Assembly (NCBI RefSeq): GCF_020404745.1
Contig: NZ_JAIZAP010000004.1
Location: 124,001 to 188,000, forward strand
DNA length: 64,000 bases
Source of the DNA: Aquibacillus saliphilus
GTDB taxonomy: Bacteria > Bacillota > Bacilli > Bacillales > Amphibacillaceae
Direction: 5' to 3'
Positions 48,809 to 57,523 of the stretch are shown piece after piece (position 1 is the first letter of the stretch; each line of letters begins with the position of its first letter). Under the pieces are notes generated by a model. That model made no database searches, had not been told where the DNA came from, and saw nothing but the letters and a program-made list of their open reading frames with translations. The position numbers were made by a program, and so were the translations under genes.

Positions 48809-49762
48809 ATGAATATATTATCTTTATTTGATGGAATATCATGTGGTAGGGTTGCTGTAGATAGAGCGAATATTCAAGTAGATAATTATTATGCTAGTGA
48901 AATAGAAAAACCAGCAATCGAATCAACCATGAGAAATTTTCCAGATACAGTACAATTAGGTGACATTAATCAACTAAATGAAGACTTTCTTGGAACTCTG
49001 CCTAAGATTGATATCGTTATGGGAGGGAGTCCGTGCCAAGGATTTAGCAGAAACGGAAAAGGATTGAATTTTGATGATCCCAGAAGCCAATTATTATTAA
49101 AGTTTATCGATATACTAAATTGGATTAAGGAAAATAATAATCCCAACGTTAATTTCCTACTTGAAAATGTAGTAATGAAACAAGAATGGCAAGATGTCGT
49201 TACTGAACGCATAGGTGTTAACCCTACAAACATTAACTCTTTCTTGGTGTCTGCACAAAAACGTCCAAGATTATATTGGACTAATATTGAAGTTAGTCAA
49301 CCGATTGATAACAATATTAATCTAATAGATATATTGGAAGATAACGTATCTGATGATTATATAATTAGTGAAGAGTTAATGAAAAGTAAGCCAATTGAAA
49401 TCAAGGGGAATATGATTGATCGATTTATAACGATGGACGGCAATCAAGTGATTGTCAGAAACGCTACAAAACAAGGATATTTAATTGCTGAAGAAGGGGA
49501 TAGCATTAATCTTTCAGTACCTAATTCCAATACTCGTAGAGGAAGAGTGGGGAAAGGAAAGTCAAACACACTAGACACACAATGTAATCAAGCTGTATTT
49601 ATAGACGGTAAAATAAGAAGATTAACTTTAACTGAACTAGAAAGATTGCAAACATTACCAGATGGATTTACTGAAGGATTGAGCAATTCATCAAGAAAGA
49701 AAGCAATTGGCAATGGATGGACGGTGGATGTGATAGCTCATATTTTAAAAGGAATTCGATAA
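48809..49762 (+). CDS. C5-cytosine DNA methyltransferase
   Basis: 317 aa, ATG with SD AAGGAGG. SLFDGISCG (motif I), catalytic GGSPCQGFS near residue 75 (motif IV, Cys 76), LLENV (motif VI), QKRPRLYWTN (motif VIII) and AIGNGWTVDV (motif X) are all present. Short variable region. The DNMT3-like opening is common in phage orphan enzymes. No restriction gene beside it; probably protects phage DNA. Full-length for the family. Confidence 0.92.
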   Translation: MNILSLFDGISCGRVAVDRANIQVDNYYASEIEKPAIESTMRNFPDTVQLGDINQLNEDFLGTLPKIDIVMGGSPCQGFSRNGKGLNFDDPRSQLLLKFIDILNWIKENNNPNVNFLLENVVMKQEWQDVVTERIGVNPTNINSFLVSAQKRPRLYWTNIEVSQPIDNNINLIDILEDNVSDDYIISEELMKSKPIEIKGNMIDRFITMDGNQVIVRNATKQGYLIAEEGDSINLSVPNSNTRRGRVGKGKSNTLDTQCNQAVFIDGKIRRLTLTELERLQTLPDGFTEGLSNSSRKKAIGNGWTVDVIAHILKGIR

Positions 49763-49825
49763 AATGTTCGTTTTATTAAGTGTTAAATGTTGTCTAAAAT
49801 TAAGTAAGAGAAAAGGAGAATGAAA

Positions 49826-50053
49826 ATGGAAAATATAAAAGTTAATCTGCATAAGAAAGGTGCTCGTTTATTAAAAAGAGACACTGAAGGTCAATGGTTG
49901 TTAGACAGCAAAGAAATCGGGCAAGAGCAAGCTGTCTCTGAACTTGTTGAAGCCGTACAGGATTTAGGTGGATGGTGTCAAGTTGCAAAAGATGTTTTAG
50001 ATAATGATGATTTCGATATGGTGCAAGAATCTTATAACTATCACGAAGAATAA
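49826..50053 (+). CDS. hypothetical acidic protein
   Basis: 75 aa from ATG 49826 (SD AAAGGAGA; the ATG at 49820 is too close). Alpha/beta; family unknown. Confidence 0.6.
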   Translation: MENIKVNLHKKGARLLKRDTEGQWLLDSKEIGQEQAVSELVEAVQDLGGWCQVAKDVLDNDDFDMVQESYNYHEE

Positions 50054-50098
50054 TTTATAGACTAATTAAACTGCCACTTAAAAGAAAGGGAGATGGAA

Positions 50099-50302
50099 AT
50101 GACATTGCGATATTCGCTTTTAACTCTAAAAGATAAACGTGAGAAACTGCGAGGAAAATTAAACGATATTGATGAAAGTGTTTATGAAAATAGACATCCA
50201 AAAGAAAATATTGAACGATTAAGAACAAAAATTAAAAACGACATTAGCGACATAGACTACTCAATAGAAATCTTAGAAGAACATCATATGAATTATGAAT
50301 AA
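50099..50302 (+). CDS. small coiled-coil protein
   Basis: 67 aa from ATG 50099 (SD AAAGGGAG). Charged helical hairpin. Function unknown. Confidence 0.6.
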   Translation: MTLRYSLLTLKDKREKLRGKLNDIDESVYENRHPKENIERLRTKIKNDISDIDYSIEILEEHHMNYE

Positions 50303-50342
50303 GCAATACAACACATAAAAGGTTCATTTTACAAGGAAGGGA

Positions 50343-50393
50343 TTGGAAAAGAAGAGGATTATGGAGATTAGAAATCCGTTACCTAAGTCGTAA
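50343..50393 (+). CDS. possible 16-aa peptide
   Basis: TTG after SD AAGGAAGGG encodes MEKKRIMEIRNPLPKS. An inner ATG also has a GAGG. May be a real micropeptide or chance. Confidence 0.25.
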   Translation: MEKKRIMEIRNPLPKS

Positions 50394-50437
50394 AGTTTTT
50401 GTCGGGAAATACACAGTAAAGTTTTTTAATCATAAAT

Positions 50438-50459
50438 AAATATAAATAAAATTATAATA
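50438..50459 (+). promoter_or_regulatory. TATAAATAAAATTATAAT promoter core
   Basis: Conserved core ending in TATAAT, before the gene at 50476. No clear -35. Confidence 0.4.
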
Positions 50460-50475
50460 AAGAGGAGAATGATTA

Positions 50476-50703
50476 ATGTTAGAATCACGTAAAGAGAGAA
50501 GATTAGAAGCACGTCAAAATGGGACTGAGTTTGTACCACAGTATAACTCAGGAGTTAGATTTGATGGAAAAGGTAAAGAAATTAAAGTTGGCGGAAATCC
50601 TAAAACTTATAAGGAAATGTTGGGCGTTGGATACGAGAGATTTAATAATAAATTTGTTCAGTTTAAGGATAGTAAAAAAGGTGTGAAAGTTACATTCAGT
50701 TAA
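50476..50703 (+). CDS. hypothetical basic protein
   Basis: 75 aa, ATG with SD AGAGGAG. Basic with Arg-rich start (SRKERRLEARQNG), Gly-rich middle. May bind nucleic acid; family unknown. Confidence 0.6.
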   Translation: MLESRKERRLEARQNGTEFVPQYNSGVRFDGKGKEIKVGGNPKTYKEMLGVGYERFNNKFVQFKDSKKGVKVTFS

Positions 50704-50734
50704 TGTTTTACTGAGGTTGGAAAGGAGAACATGG

Positions 50735-51031
50735 ATGGAAAAATATGAAAGGGTATATGATGAATTTTGGAAAGATATCGTAGAGGAGAACGGCAAAGTA
50801 AACTTAGACCAAATTAAAAGAGAACTTGCTGATTATCGCCAATTACTTAATGACGTTCCCAAAGTTTATGAAGAAGTTTGTGGTTTATCTAAGGCTAATA
50901 CTAGACCAGATTACGTTATAAATTATCTGAATGACCATTACATAGTGAAAGAATATGCCTTAGACGATTTAAAAGACTTTGTTGAGGATGGTTATATATC
51001 ATGGGAAGATATTAAAGAGTATTTAACTTAA
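50735..51031 (+). CDS. hypothetical protein
   Basis: 98 aa from ATG 50735 (SD AAAGGAGA). Helical; contains VNLDQIKRELADYRQLL, LSKANTRPDYVINYLNDHY. A phage family is likely but I cannot name it. Confidence 0.65.
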   Translation: MEKYERVYDEFWKDIVEENGKVNLDQIKRELADYRQLLNDVPKVYEEVCGLSKANTRPDYVINYLNDHYIVKEYALDDLKDFVEDGYISWEDIKEYLT

Positions 51032-51067
51032 AATTTGCCTTTTAAAAGGTGAGAAAGGGTGGATAAA

Positions 51068-51235
51068 ATGCTAAGGTATTGCTTAGGTCAGCACCTGTTT
51101 GAAGATGGCAATACTCCTATAACAAAGACATACTCTATAGATGAATTTATCGAGGCAGTTAATGAGACTAGTAACGAGCAAGTAGTTTGTAAAGAATGTT
51201 GGGAAAATATAATGAAGGAAAATGAAACTAATTAA
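51068..51235 (+). CDS. small hypothetical protein with Cys pair
   Basis: 55 aa, ATG with SD AAAGGGTGG. CLGQHLF near the start and VCKECW near the end may bind a metal. Function unknown. Confidence 0.55.
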   Translation: MLRYCLGQHLFEDGNTPITKTYSIDEFIEAVNETSNEQVVCKECWENIMKENETN

Positions 51236-51267
51236 AACTTGCATTTTACAAGGAAGGGGAATGGTGA

Positions 51268-51414
51268 ATGACTGAGAAAGATCAGTATGAGTTAGAATTA
51301 GATAAAGTTAGAATACAAGAAGAGACGAAACGTGACTTGTATTCTAAGATATTTTGGATAGTATTCTGGTTTATGGTTATTACAGGATGCACCATTACTG
51401 AACTTTCATACTAA
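51268..51414 (+). CDS. small membrane-anchored protein
   Basis: 48 aa, ATG with SD AAGGAAGGGG. Charged N-terminal helix, then one hydrophobic C-terminal helix (FWIVFWFMVITGCTI). Function unknown. Confidence 0.55.
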   Translation: MTEKDQYELELDKVRIQEETKRDLYSKIFWIVFWFMVITGCTITELSY

Positions 51415-51464
51415 AGTTATTACAACTGAAAGAAATTCACGTTTTATAAGGAGAGAGATAACGA

Positions 51465-51653
51465 ATGGGTAAATTTTTAGACGTAAGATTAAACAAAATT
51501 CATGCCCGTGAGATATTAGATATGTTTGATGATTGGGATGAAGATTTTGTTAGTGAAGATCCTGGTTATCAAGACGGATATATAGGGGCAACTAAAGATA
51601 TTTTATCAACATTGAATCTTAACAGAAGAGATATTGAAGATTTATTAAAGTAA
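51465..51653 (+). CDS. small hypothetical acidic protein
   Basis: 62 aa, ATG with SD AAGGAGAG. Asp-rich, helical. Family unknown. Confidence 0.6.
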   Translation: MGKFLDVRLNKIHAREILDMFDDWDEDFVSEDPGYQDGYIGATKDILSTLNLNRRDIEDLLK

Positions 51654-51686
51654 ATGTGACATTTTATAAGGAAAGGAGGGATTAAA

Positions 51687-51941
51687 TTGATAACAACTAT
51701 CATCTTTTTAATTTATTTATTAACAGTAGTGCTAAGTTATTTATTATTTAGAAAAGTATATGCTCTACACGGAGGTGATGCAGATTACATTCCTCATAGA
51801 TTGACAATCATTTATATGTTTCTACCAATAATGAATATACTTTTATCATTCTCAATTTTATGTTCATCCTATATCGAGTTTTCTAAAAAGGAAAGGTTTC
51901 AAGATAGATTTGATTATAAAAAGTTTTATAAAATGAAATAA
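51687..51941 (+). CDS. membrane protein
   Basis: 84 aa from TTG with SD AAAGGAGG. Two transmembrane helices (about 3-22 and 40-65) and a basic cytoplasmic tail. Adjacent to another membrane gene; the two may act together. Confidence 0.65.
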   Translation: MITTIIFLIYLLTVVLSYLLFRKVYALHGGDADYIPHRLTIIYMFLPIMNILLSFSILCSSYIEFSKKERFQDRFDYKKFYKMK

Positions 51942-51970
51942 ATTTTAAGTGTAAATAAGGGGATGATTTA

Positions 51971-52423
51971 TTGATATTTTTCACAATTATTATGTTAATG
52001 GTTGAAGTTTTCTTATTAGCATATGGCAAACCATTTAAACAAACTATGATCGACTTAGGTGAAGAGTCTATTAAGAAAGCTAAGGTTGGTGCAGACAATT
52101 ATAGACCAAGTATAGACTTAGGATTACCATCACTCGGATTAATATTAACTATGGTATCAACGTTAGTATTTGATTTGCTCTACCTTTCATTAGCATTTGG
52201 GCATGACCCATTAGCTTATCCAACGTTGTCATTACTAGGACTATACGTATTGTCTATAATTGCAGCCGTAATAAAAGGTAAAATAAAGCCTGATTTAACA
52301 ACTGATTCTGGAATACATAAATATAGGAATAAGTTGAAAAGTGGACGAAGCTTTATAAGTATAGCGTCAATATTAATTTGGATTGCCTATTATGTATATA
52401 TGCTATATGTGTTAATAGTATAA
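51971..52423 (+). CDS. multi-span membrane protein
   Basis: 150 aa from TTG with SD AAGGGGATG. About four hydrophobic helices with a basic loop between the second half helices. No family recognised. Confidence 0.65.
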   Translation: MIFFTIIMLMVEVFLLAYGKPFKQTMIDLGEESIKKAKVGADNYRPSIDLGLPSLGLILTMVSTLVFDLLYLSLAFGHDPLAYPTLSLLGLYVLSIIAAVIKGKIKPDLTTDSGIHKYRNKLKSGRSFISIASILIWIAYYVYMLYVLIV

Positions 52424-52460
52424 ATAAAAGAAGGCTTTTAAAAGGAAGGAGAGTGGTTAA

Positions 52461-52982
52461 TTGAAATTAGAAGATGCCTTGAAAACTGTCGAGGTACTGT
52501 CTGGCATGAATCATATTACGAATCAACAGAAGAAATTATATGATAGAGCCGAAAACTTATTAAAACAATATAAAGGAGAAGATAAAATGACAACACCATC
52601 AAAAACAAGTTATGAGCAAGCATTAGAAACTGCAAAGAAATATGAGAAACGCCAACGTGAATTAAAGTATATTGATGATCAATTAAGTGCTAAACTACAA
52701 CAATTTACTCAGGTTAAATTTAGAGTTAATACGTCACGTAGAGAAGTTACATTTGCTGGAATTGTTAATGGAGAGTTAAAGTTGACTACTTCTAAATGCA
52801 GTGTAAATGATTGTTTTGAGGTTAATATAGGAAAATTGATAGCTGTAAAGAAAAGTTTAAAGGAAAAATTAGACGATGTAACTGATTTAGTTGAGAGTGA
52901 AAATAATATCACAGTTGATACAAGTGGATTCCAATTACGTGACCATATAATTTCTAATCCTACTTGGACAATTTCTAATTAA
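52461..52982 (+). CDS. hypothetical coiled-coil protein with internal start
   Basis: 173 aa from TTG with SD AGGAAGGAGAG. Helical N-terminus, beta-rich middle (FRVNTSRREVTFAGIVNG), helical end. An in-frame ATG at 52587 with SD AAAGGAGA could make a 131-aa form. A terminator follows. Family unknown. Confidence 0.65.
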   Translation: MKLEDALKTVEVLSGMNHITNQQKKLYDRAENLLKQYKGEDKMTTPSKTSYEQALETAKKYEKRQRELKYIDDQLSAKLQQFTQVKFRVNTSRREVTFAGIVNGELKLTTSKCSVNDCFEVNIGKLIAVKKSLKEKLDDVTDLVESENNITVDTSGFQLRDHIISNPTWTISN

Positions 52983-52998
52983 AAACTACCTTTTATCC

Positions 52999-53040
52999 AG
53001 AGAAAGTGGTCGGTAAAAAGGACTGCTTTCTCTTTAATAT
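52999..53040 (+). terminator. Rho-independent terminator
   Basis: 13-bp stem starting AGAGAAAG / CTTTCTCT, loop of nine, then a T-containing tail. It ends the preceding operon just before the promoter at 53067. Confidence 0.75.
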
Positions 53041-53066
53041 AAATTAAATGAATAGAAGTCATACCA

Positions 53067-53095
53067 TTGACTTTTTATATAAATAGGATTATACT
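53067..53095 (+). promoter_or_regulatory. strong SigA-type promoter
   Basis: -35 TTGACT (53067-53072), 17 nt, -10 TATACT (53090-53095), then ATAAT. It drives the exonuclease and ribonucleotide reductase operon. Confidence 0.85.
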
Positions 53096-53132
53096 ATAAT
53101 AGTACGTTAATTTAATAAGGAGAGTGGTAAAT

Positions 53133-54720
53133 ATAGAATGGAAATCTAAAAGCAGCGTTCCTTATGACGGAAATTTAAAAAGTTATTTATCACGGGTTAG
53201 GAACATTGATGATGTAAACTTATTCTTAAATCCAAGTAGTAAGAGTACACATAGTCCTTTATTATTGAAGAATATAAGGGAGGCGATACACAGGATTGAA
53301 TTAGCTATTAAAAATAATGAGAAGATTGTTGTTGTAGCTGATCCAGATCCCTGACGGAGTATTATCAACGGTTATGATGGTAGATTATTTAAAACGACAC
53401 ACTGATAATGTTACATTCATTGCACATCAACGTTCAGAAGGTCATGGTATTGGTAGTGATGATAACATACCAAAGGATACAGACTTATTATTAATATTGG
53501 ATTCATCAAGTTCTGAAGCAGATGAGTGCAAAGTGCTATCTGAAACAATGGATATTGTAATTATTGATCACCACAACTTAGAAAGAGAAAATCCATATGT
53601 AATACTGGTTAATCAACAACAACAAGATAGTTACCCTAATCCATATAGTTGTGCAACATTGTTGGTATTTAAATTTATTGAGTTAATGGATTATACATAT
53701 AATAAAGTTGATACAAATTATTACTTAGACTTAGTAGCTTTAACATTGTTATCGGACAGTATGAATATGTTAATACCTGAGAATCGTTATTTTGTTTACA
53801 AAGGTATGCAGAAGATTAATAATGTAGGTTTGTTGGCATTAGTTAATGCTAGTAGGAATCAAAATAAAACTTTAACAGCACAGATATTCAATTTTGATAT
53901 TATTCCAGTTATTAATACTACAACAAGAAATAATGAAATAGAAAAAGCATTTAAGATAATGTTTGAGAAAGACTATTTCAAAGCTAAACGCATGGCAGAT
54001 TCACTAATAAAATCCAACAAGGATCGCAAGCAGAGAATAAAAGAATTGATGAAGCAGTATGAAAAAACAATGCAAGATGAAAAGTTTATTTATGTAGTTG
54101 ACAAAGAAGCTACAAAAAACTATAACGGATTAGTTGCTCAAAAGTTATCGGATAAATATAAGAAACCTGCATTAGTATTGAAGGATAACGGAGAGTCATA
54201 TCAAGGTAGTTATCGTTCTTATAATGGATTTGATGTACAAAGTTTCCTAAAGAACAACCCCTATGCTGAGTTTGCTGCAGGACATCCCGAAGCCGGAGGA
54301 TCTGAAGTTAAAGTTGAAAACTGGGACAAATTTAAACAATACATAAATGACAACATAGACGATGAATTATTTAAGTCTGTGATTGAATATGATATTGAGT
54401 TAACCGAAGATGATTTAACGTGGGAATTGGTAGAAGGGATATTGGAATTCGATCATGTGTATGGCAACGGTTCGACCAAAATTGTTGTAAATATAAATAA
54501 TGTATTCATACATGAGAGAGAATTGTTTCCTCCTAATAAGCCTGAACATGTGAAAATTAAATCAGATAAACTAGACTTGATGAGTTTCAATGACAGTAAA
54601 TATGCTAATGATGTCGGTGCGTTCGATGAAATTTCAGTAATTGGAACGTTAAGCATTAATGATTTTAAGAAAAACGAAAGACGAATTCAATTATTTATTG
54701 AGGATTATAGAAAACATTAA
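53133..54720 (+). CDS. DHH-family single-strand exonuclease (RecJ/YorK-like), +1 frameshift
   Basis: About 528 aa if read as 53133-53351 joined to 53353-54720. Frame 1 ends at CCC-TGA (53349-53354). Slipping +1 from CCC to CCT restores the family motif DPDPDG (the DxDxDG metal site), then LSTVMMVDYL; later IIDHHN (DHH) and GHPEAGG motifs follow. So both halves belong to one enzyme. The start is probably ATA 53133, about 10 nt after AAGGAG; the GTG at 53124 overlaps the SD. RecJ-like enzymes trim 5' single strands. A plain mutation or read error is the alternative. Confidence 0.82.
53349..53355 (+). promoter_or_regulatory. +1 frameshift site CCC-TGA-C
   Basis: A slow stop in poor context (UGAC) after a Pro codon that can re-pair one base downstream. 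The same shifty-stop logic works at the bacterial RF2 gene, and a CCCUGA site is known in Listeria phage PSA. No clear SD-like stimulator is seen just upstream. Confidence 0.65.
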
Positions 54721-54734
54721 TAGGAGATGATTAG

Positions 54735-54968
54735 TTGGCAAATGTAACGGTCTATACTAAATATGGTTGTCCTCAATGTGAGATGACAAAAACTGTCCTA
54801 CAAGGAGAAGGAATCGAATTTAATACAATTAACGTAGAAGATGATCAAAATGCTTTAAACTATGTTAAAAATGAATTAGGGTTTTCTGCTATGCCAGTTA
54901 TCATAAAGGATGGTATTGATCCAATAGTAGGATTTAATCCTGATAGATTAAAAGAGTTGCAAGATTAA
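54735..54968 (+). CDS. nrdH: NrdH-like glutaredoxin/thioredoxin
   Basis: 77 aa from TTG with SD GGAGATG. Starts VTVYTKYGCPQCEMTK with the redox CPQC, and has AMPVIIKDG (cis-Pro) and a GFNPDRLKEL tail, as in NrdH electron donors of class Ib ribonucleotide reductase. It heads the nrd genes and ends 1 nt before nrdI. SPbeta YosR is comparable. Confidence 0.88.
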   Translation: MANVTVYTKYGCPQCEMTKTVLQGEGIEFNTINVEDDQNALNYVKNELGFSAMPVIIKDGIDPIVGFNPDRLKELQD

Positions 54969-55352
54969 ATGCTAGTTGCTTACCTTTCAATCACAGGTAA
55001 TTGTAAGAGATTTGTGGACAATTTTGATGTTGAATCCATTGAGATAAATCCTGCAAATCCTTTAGTTAACGTAAATGAAGACTATATTGTAATTTCTCCA
55101 ACTTATGAGTATGAGATAACAGAATCAATAAACGAGTTTGTAGAATATAATGATAACCTTAAACATTTTAAAGGTGTTGTAGGAAGTGGCAATTATAACT
55201 TCAATGATTTATATATATTCACAGCTAAGGATTTATCAGAAAAATATAAAGTCCCAATATTACATGATTTTGAATACTTTGGGACAGACAGAGACGTGGA
55301 AATAGTTAAGGAGGTATTGGATAAACTTGCAATCACCAGAACTGAACAATAA
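54969..55352 (+). CDS. nrdI: NrdI flavodoxin-like protein
   Basis: 127 aa, ATG immediately after the nrdH stop. Flavodoxin-like: LVAYLSITGNCKRFV, YIVISPTYEY, VVGSGNYNFND, with FEYFGTDRDVE near the end. NrdI supplies the oxidant that builds the dimanganese-tyrosyl radical in NrdF. Overlaps nrdE by 26 nt. Confidence 0.87.
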   Translation: MLVAYLSITGNCKRFVDNFDVESIEINPANPLVNVNEDYIVISPTYEYEITESINEFVEYNDNLKHFKGVVGSGNYNFNDLYIFTAKDLSEKYKVPILHDFEYFGTDRDVEIVKEVLDKLAITRTEQ

Positions 55353-57504
55353 ACCTAAAGAAGATACATATTTCACTTTGAACAATTTATTAAACATACC
55401 AAAAGACGATAAAATCCAATTAGGAAAGGATAAGGAAGCCGTAACAGCATACTTCTTAGAACATGTTAACCCGAATACAGTTTTCTTTTATACATTGGAT
55501 GAAAAGTTAGATTATCTAATTGAAAACAACTATATTGAGGAAGAATTTTTAAACAAGTATGATAGAAAATTTGTAAAGAAATTGTTTCAATACGTTTATG
55601 ATAAAAAGTTTCGCTTTAGATCATTTATGGGTGCTTATAAGTTTTACGGTAGGTATGCTATGAAAACAGATGACGGTCAACGTTACCTTGAAAGATATGA
55701 GGATAGACTGGCTTTTAATGCATTATATGGTGCTAACGGAAATAAAAAATTAGCAATGGATTTAGCCGAGGAGTTAATAACACAAAGATACCAACCAAGT
55801 ACACCAACTTTTCTTAATGCTGGTAAAAAGAGAAGAGGAGAGATGGTTAGTTGCTTCTTAATAACAATGGCTGACGATATGAATTCAATTGGTCGAGCAG
55901 TTAATTCAGCATTACAGTTATCGAAACTAGGTGGGGGAGTTGGGCTTAGTTTTTCAAATATTAGGGCTAACGGTGATCCGATTAAAGGAATTGAAAATCG
56001 TGCAAGTGGTGTCGTTCCTGTAATGAAAATGTTTGAAGATGCATTTACATACTCTAATCAGCTTGGGCAGAGGGATGGTGCTGGTGTCGTCTACTTAAAT
56101 GTATTCCATCCAGACGTTGTTGATTTCTTAGCAGTAAGAAAAGAAAATGCAGACGAAAAAGTAAGAATTAAAACACTTTCATTAGGATTAGTTGTTCCTG
56201 ATAAGTTTTATGAGTTAACTAAAAATGATGAGTTTATGTATTTATTCAGTCCACATGACGTTGAAAAAGAATACGGAATATCATTTTCTCACATTGACAT
56301 TACAAAAGAATATAACAACTTAGTTAGTAATCCTAACGTTCGTAAATCAAAAATAAAAGCAAGAGATTTAGAAACAGAAATCAGTAAATTACAAGATGAG
56401 AGTGGTTATCCATATATAATTAATATTGACACTGCTAATCGAAATAACCCTGTATTTGGCAAGATAGTAATGAGTAATTTATGTACCGAGATATTTCAGA
56501 CACAAAGGGAATCAGTTATTAATGATGATCAAACTTTTGAAGTATTAGGTAGTGATATTAGTTGTAATTTAGGTTCTACTAATATTGTAAATCTTATGGA
56601 TTCACCTGACTTTGGAAAATCGATTAGAGTTGCTACAAGAGCTTTGTCTCAAGTGTCCGATAATTCATCCATTGATGTTGTACCAACGGTTAAAAATGGA
56701 AATGATTTATCTCATTCAGTTGGTCTTGGGGCGATGAATTTACATGGATATTTAGCTAAGAATCAAATACAGTATGGATCGGATGAATCAGTCGAGTTTA
56801 CAAGTGTTTATTTTCTTTTAATGAACTATTGGAGTTTGTATGAGAGTAATAAAATAGCAAAAGAAAGAAAGAAATCATTCTACGAGTTTGAAAAGTCTGC
56901 TTATGCAAGTGGTAAATATTTTGATAAATATCTTAACAATGATTGGCATCCAAAACTAAATAAAGTAATTGAATTGTTTGAAGGTATTCATATACCAACT
57001 GTTGATGATTGGATTTCATTAAGAGATTCTGTTCAAAAACATGGTTTATATAATAATTACCGATTAGCAGTTGCACCCACAGGATCAATTAGTTATATAA
57101 ATGAATCGACAAGTTCCATACATCCAATTATTGAAAAAATTGAAGAAAGACTAGAAGGTAAGACAGGTAAAGTTTACTATCCTGCTCCATATTTGTCAGA
57201 AGAAACAATACCTTATTATAAATCAGCTTATGATACAGATATGCGAAAAGTTATTGATGTTTATGCTGCAGCACAAGAACATGTTGATCAAGGATTGAGT
57301 ATGACTTTGTTTATGAGGTCTGAAATTCCAGAAGGATTATATGAGTGGAAGAATGGTGGAGAGCAAAGAAAGACAACTAGGGATTTAAATATATTAAGAA
57401 ATTATGCATGGAAAAGAAATGTCAAATCAATTTATTACGTCCGAACATTTACTGATGATGGTGATGAGATAGGTGCTAATCAATGTGAGAACTGTTCAAT
57501 TTAA
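55327..57504 (+). CDS. nrdE: class Ib ribonucleotide reductase large subunit
   Basis: 725 aa from TTG 55327; AAGGAGG lies 12 nt upstream. QPSTPTFLNAGKKRRGE, VSCFLITMADDMNSI, LGGGVGLSFSNIR, SNLCTEIFQ, DISCNLGSTNIVNLM and the C-terminal CENCSI redox pair are seen, so the catalytic Cys set is complete. Reduces nucleoside diphosphates to dNDPs for phage DNA synthesis. Uninterrupted: no intron or intein, unlike some SPbeta relatives. Confidence 0.93.
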   Translation: MQSPELNNKPKEDTYFTLNNLLNIPKDDKIQLGKDKEAVTAYFLEHVNPNTVFFYTLDEKLDYLIENNYIEEEFLNKYDRKFVKKLFQYVYDKKFRFRSFMGAYKFYGRYAMKTDDGQRYLERYEDRLAFNALYGANGNKKLAMDLAEELITQRYQPSTPTFLNAGKKRRGEMVSCFLITMADDMNSIGRAVNSALQLSKLGGGVGLSFSNIRANGDPIKGIENRASGVVPVMKMFEDAFTYSNQLGQRDGAGVVYLNVFHPDVVDFLAVRKENADEKVRIKTLSLGLVVPDKFYELTKNDEFMYLFSPHDVEKEYGISFSHIDITKEYNNLVSNPNVRKSKIKARDLETEISKLQDESGYPYIINIDTANRNNPVFGKIVMSNLCTEIFQTQRESVINDDQTFEVLGSDISCNLGSTNIVNLMDSPDFGKSIRVATRALSQVSDNSSIDVVPTVKNGNDLSHSVGLGAMNLHGYLAKNQIQYGSDESVEFTSVYFLLMNYWSLYESNKIAKERKKSFYEFEKSAYASGKYFDKYLNNDWHPKLNKVIELFEGIHIPTVDDWISLRDSVQKHGLYNNYRLAVAPTGSISYINESTSSIHPIIEKIEERLEGKTGKVYYPAPYLSEETIPYYKSAYDTDMRKVIDVYAAAQEHVDQGLSMTLFMRSEIPEGLYEWKNGGEQRKTTRDLNILRNYAWKRNVKSIYYVRTFTDDGDEIGANQCENCSI

Positions 57505-57523
57505 AGGAGAGTGTTGAATAATA

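Noticed and set aside
53133-53354. A separate short gene ending at 53354, followed by an independent DHH gene starting at 53374
   Set aside because: The DxDxDG motif is completed only by joining both frames, and the second ORF has no SD at its first ATG. One frameshifted gene explains both.
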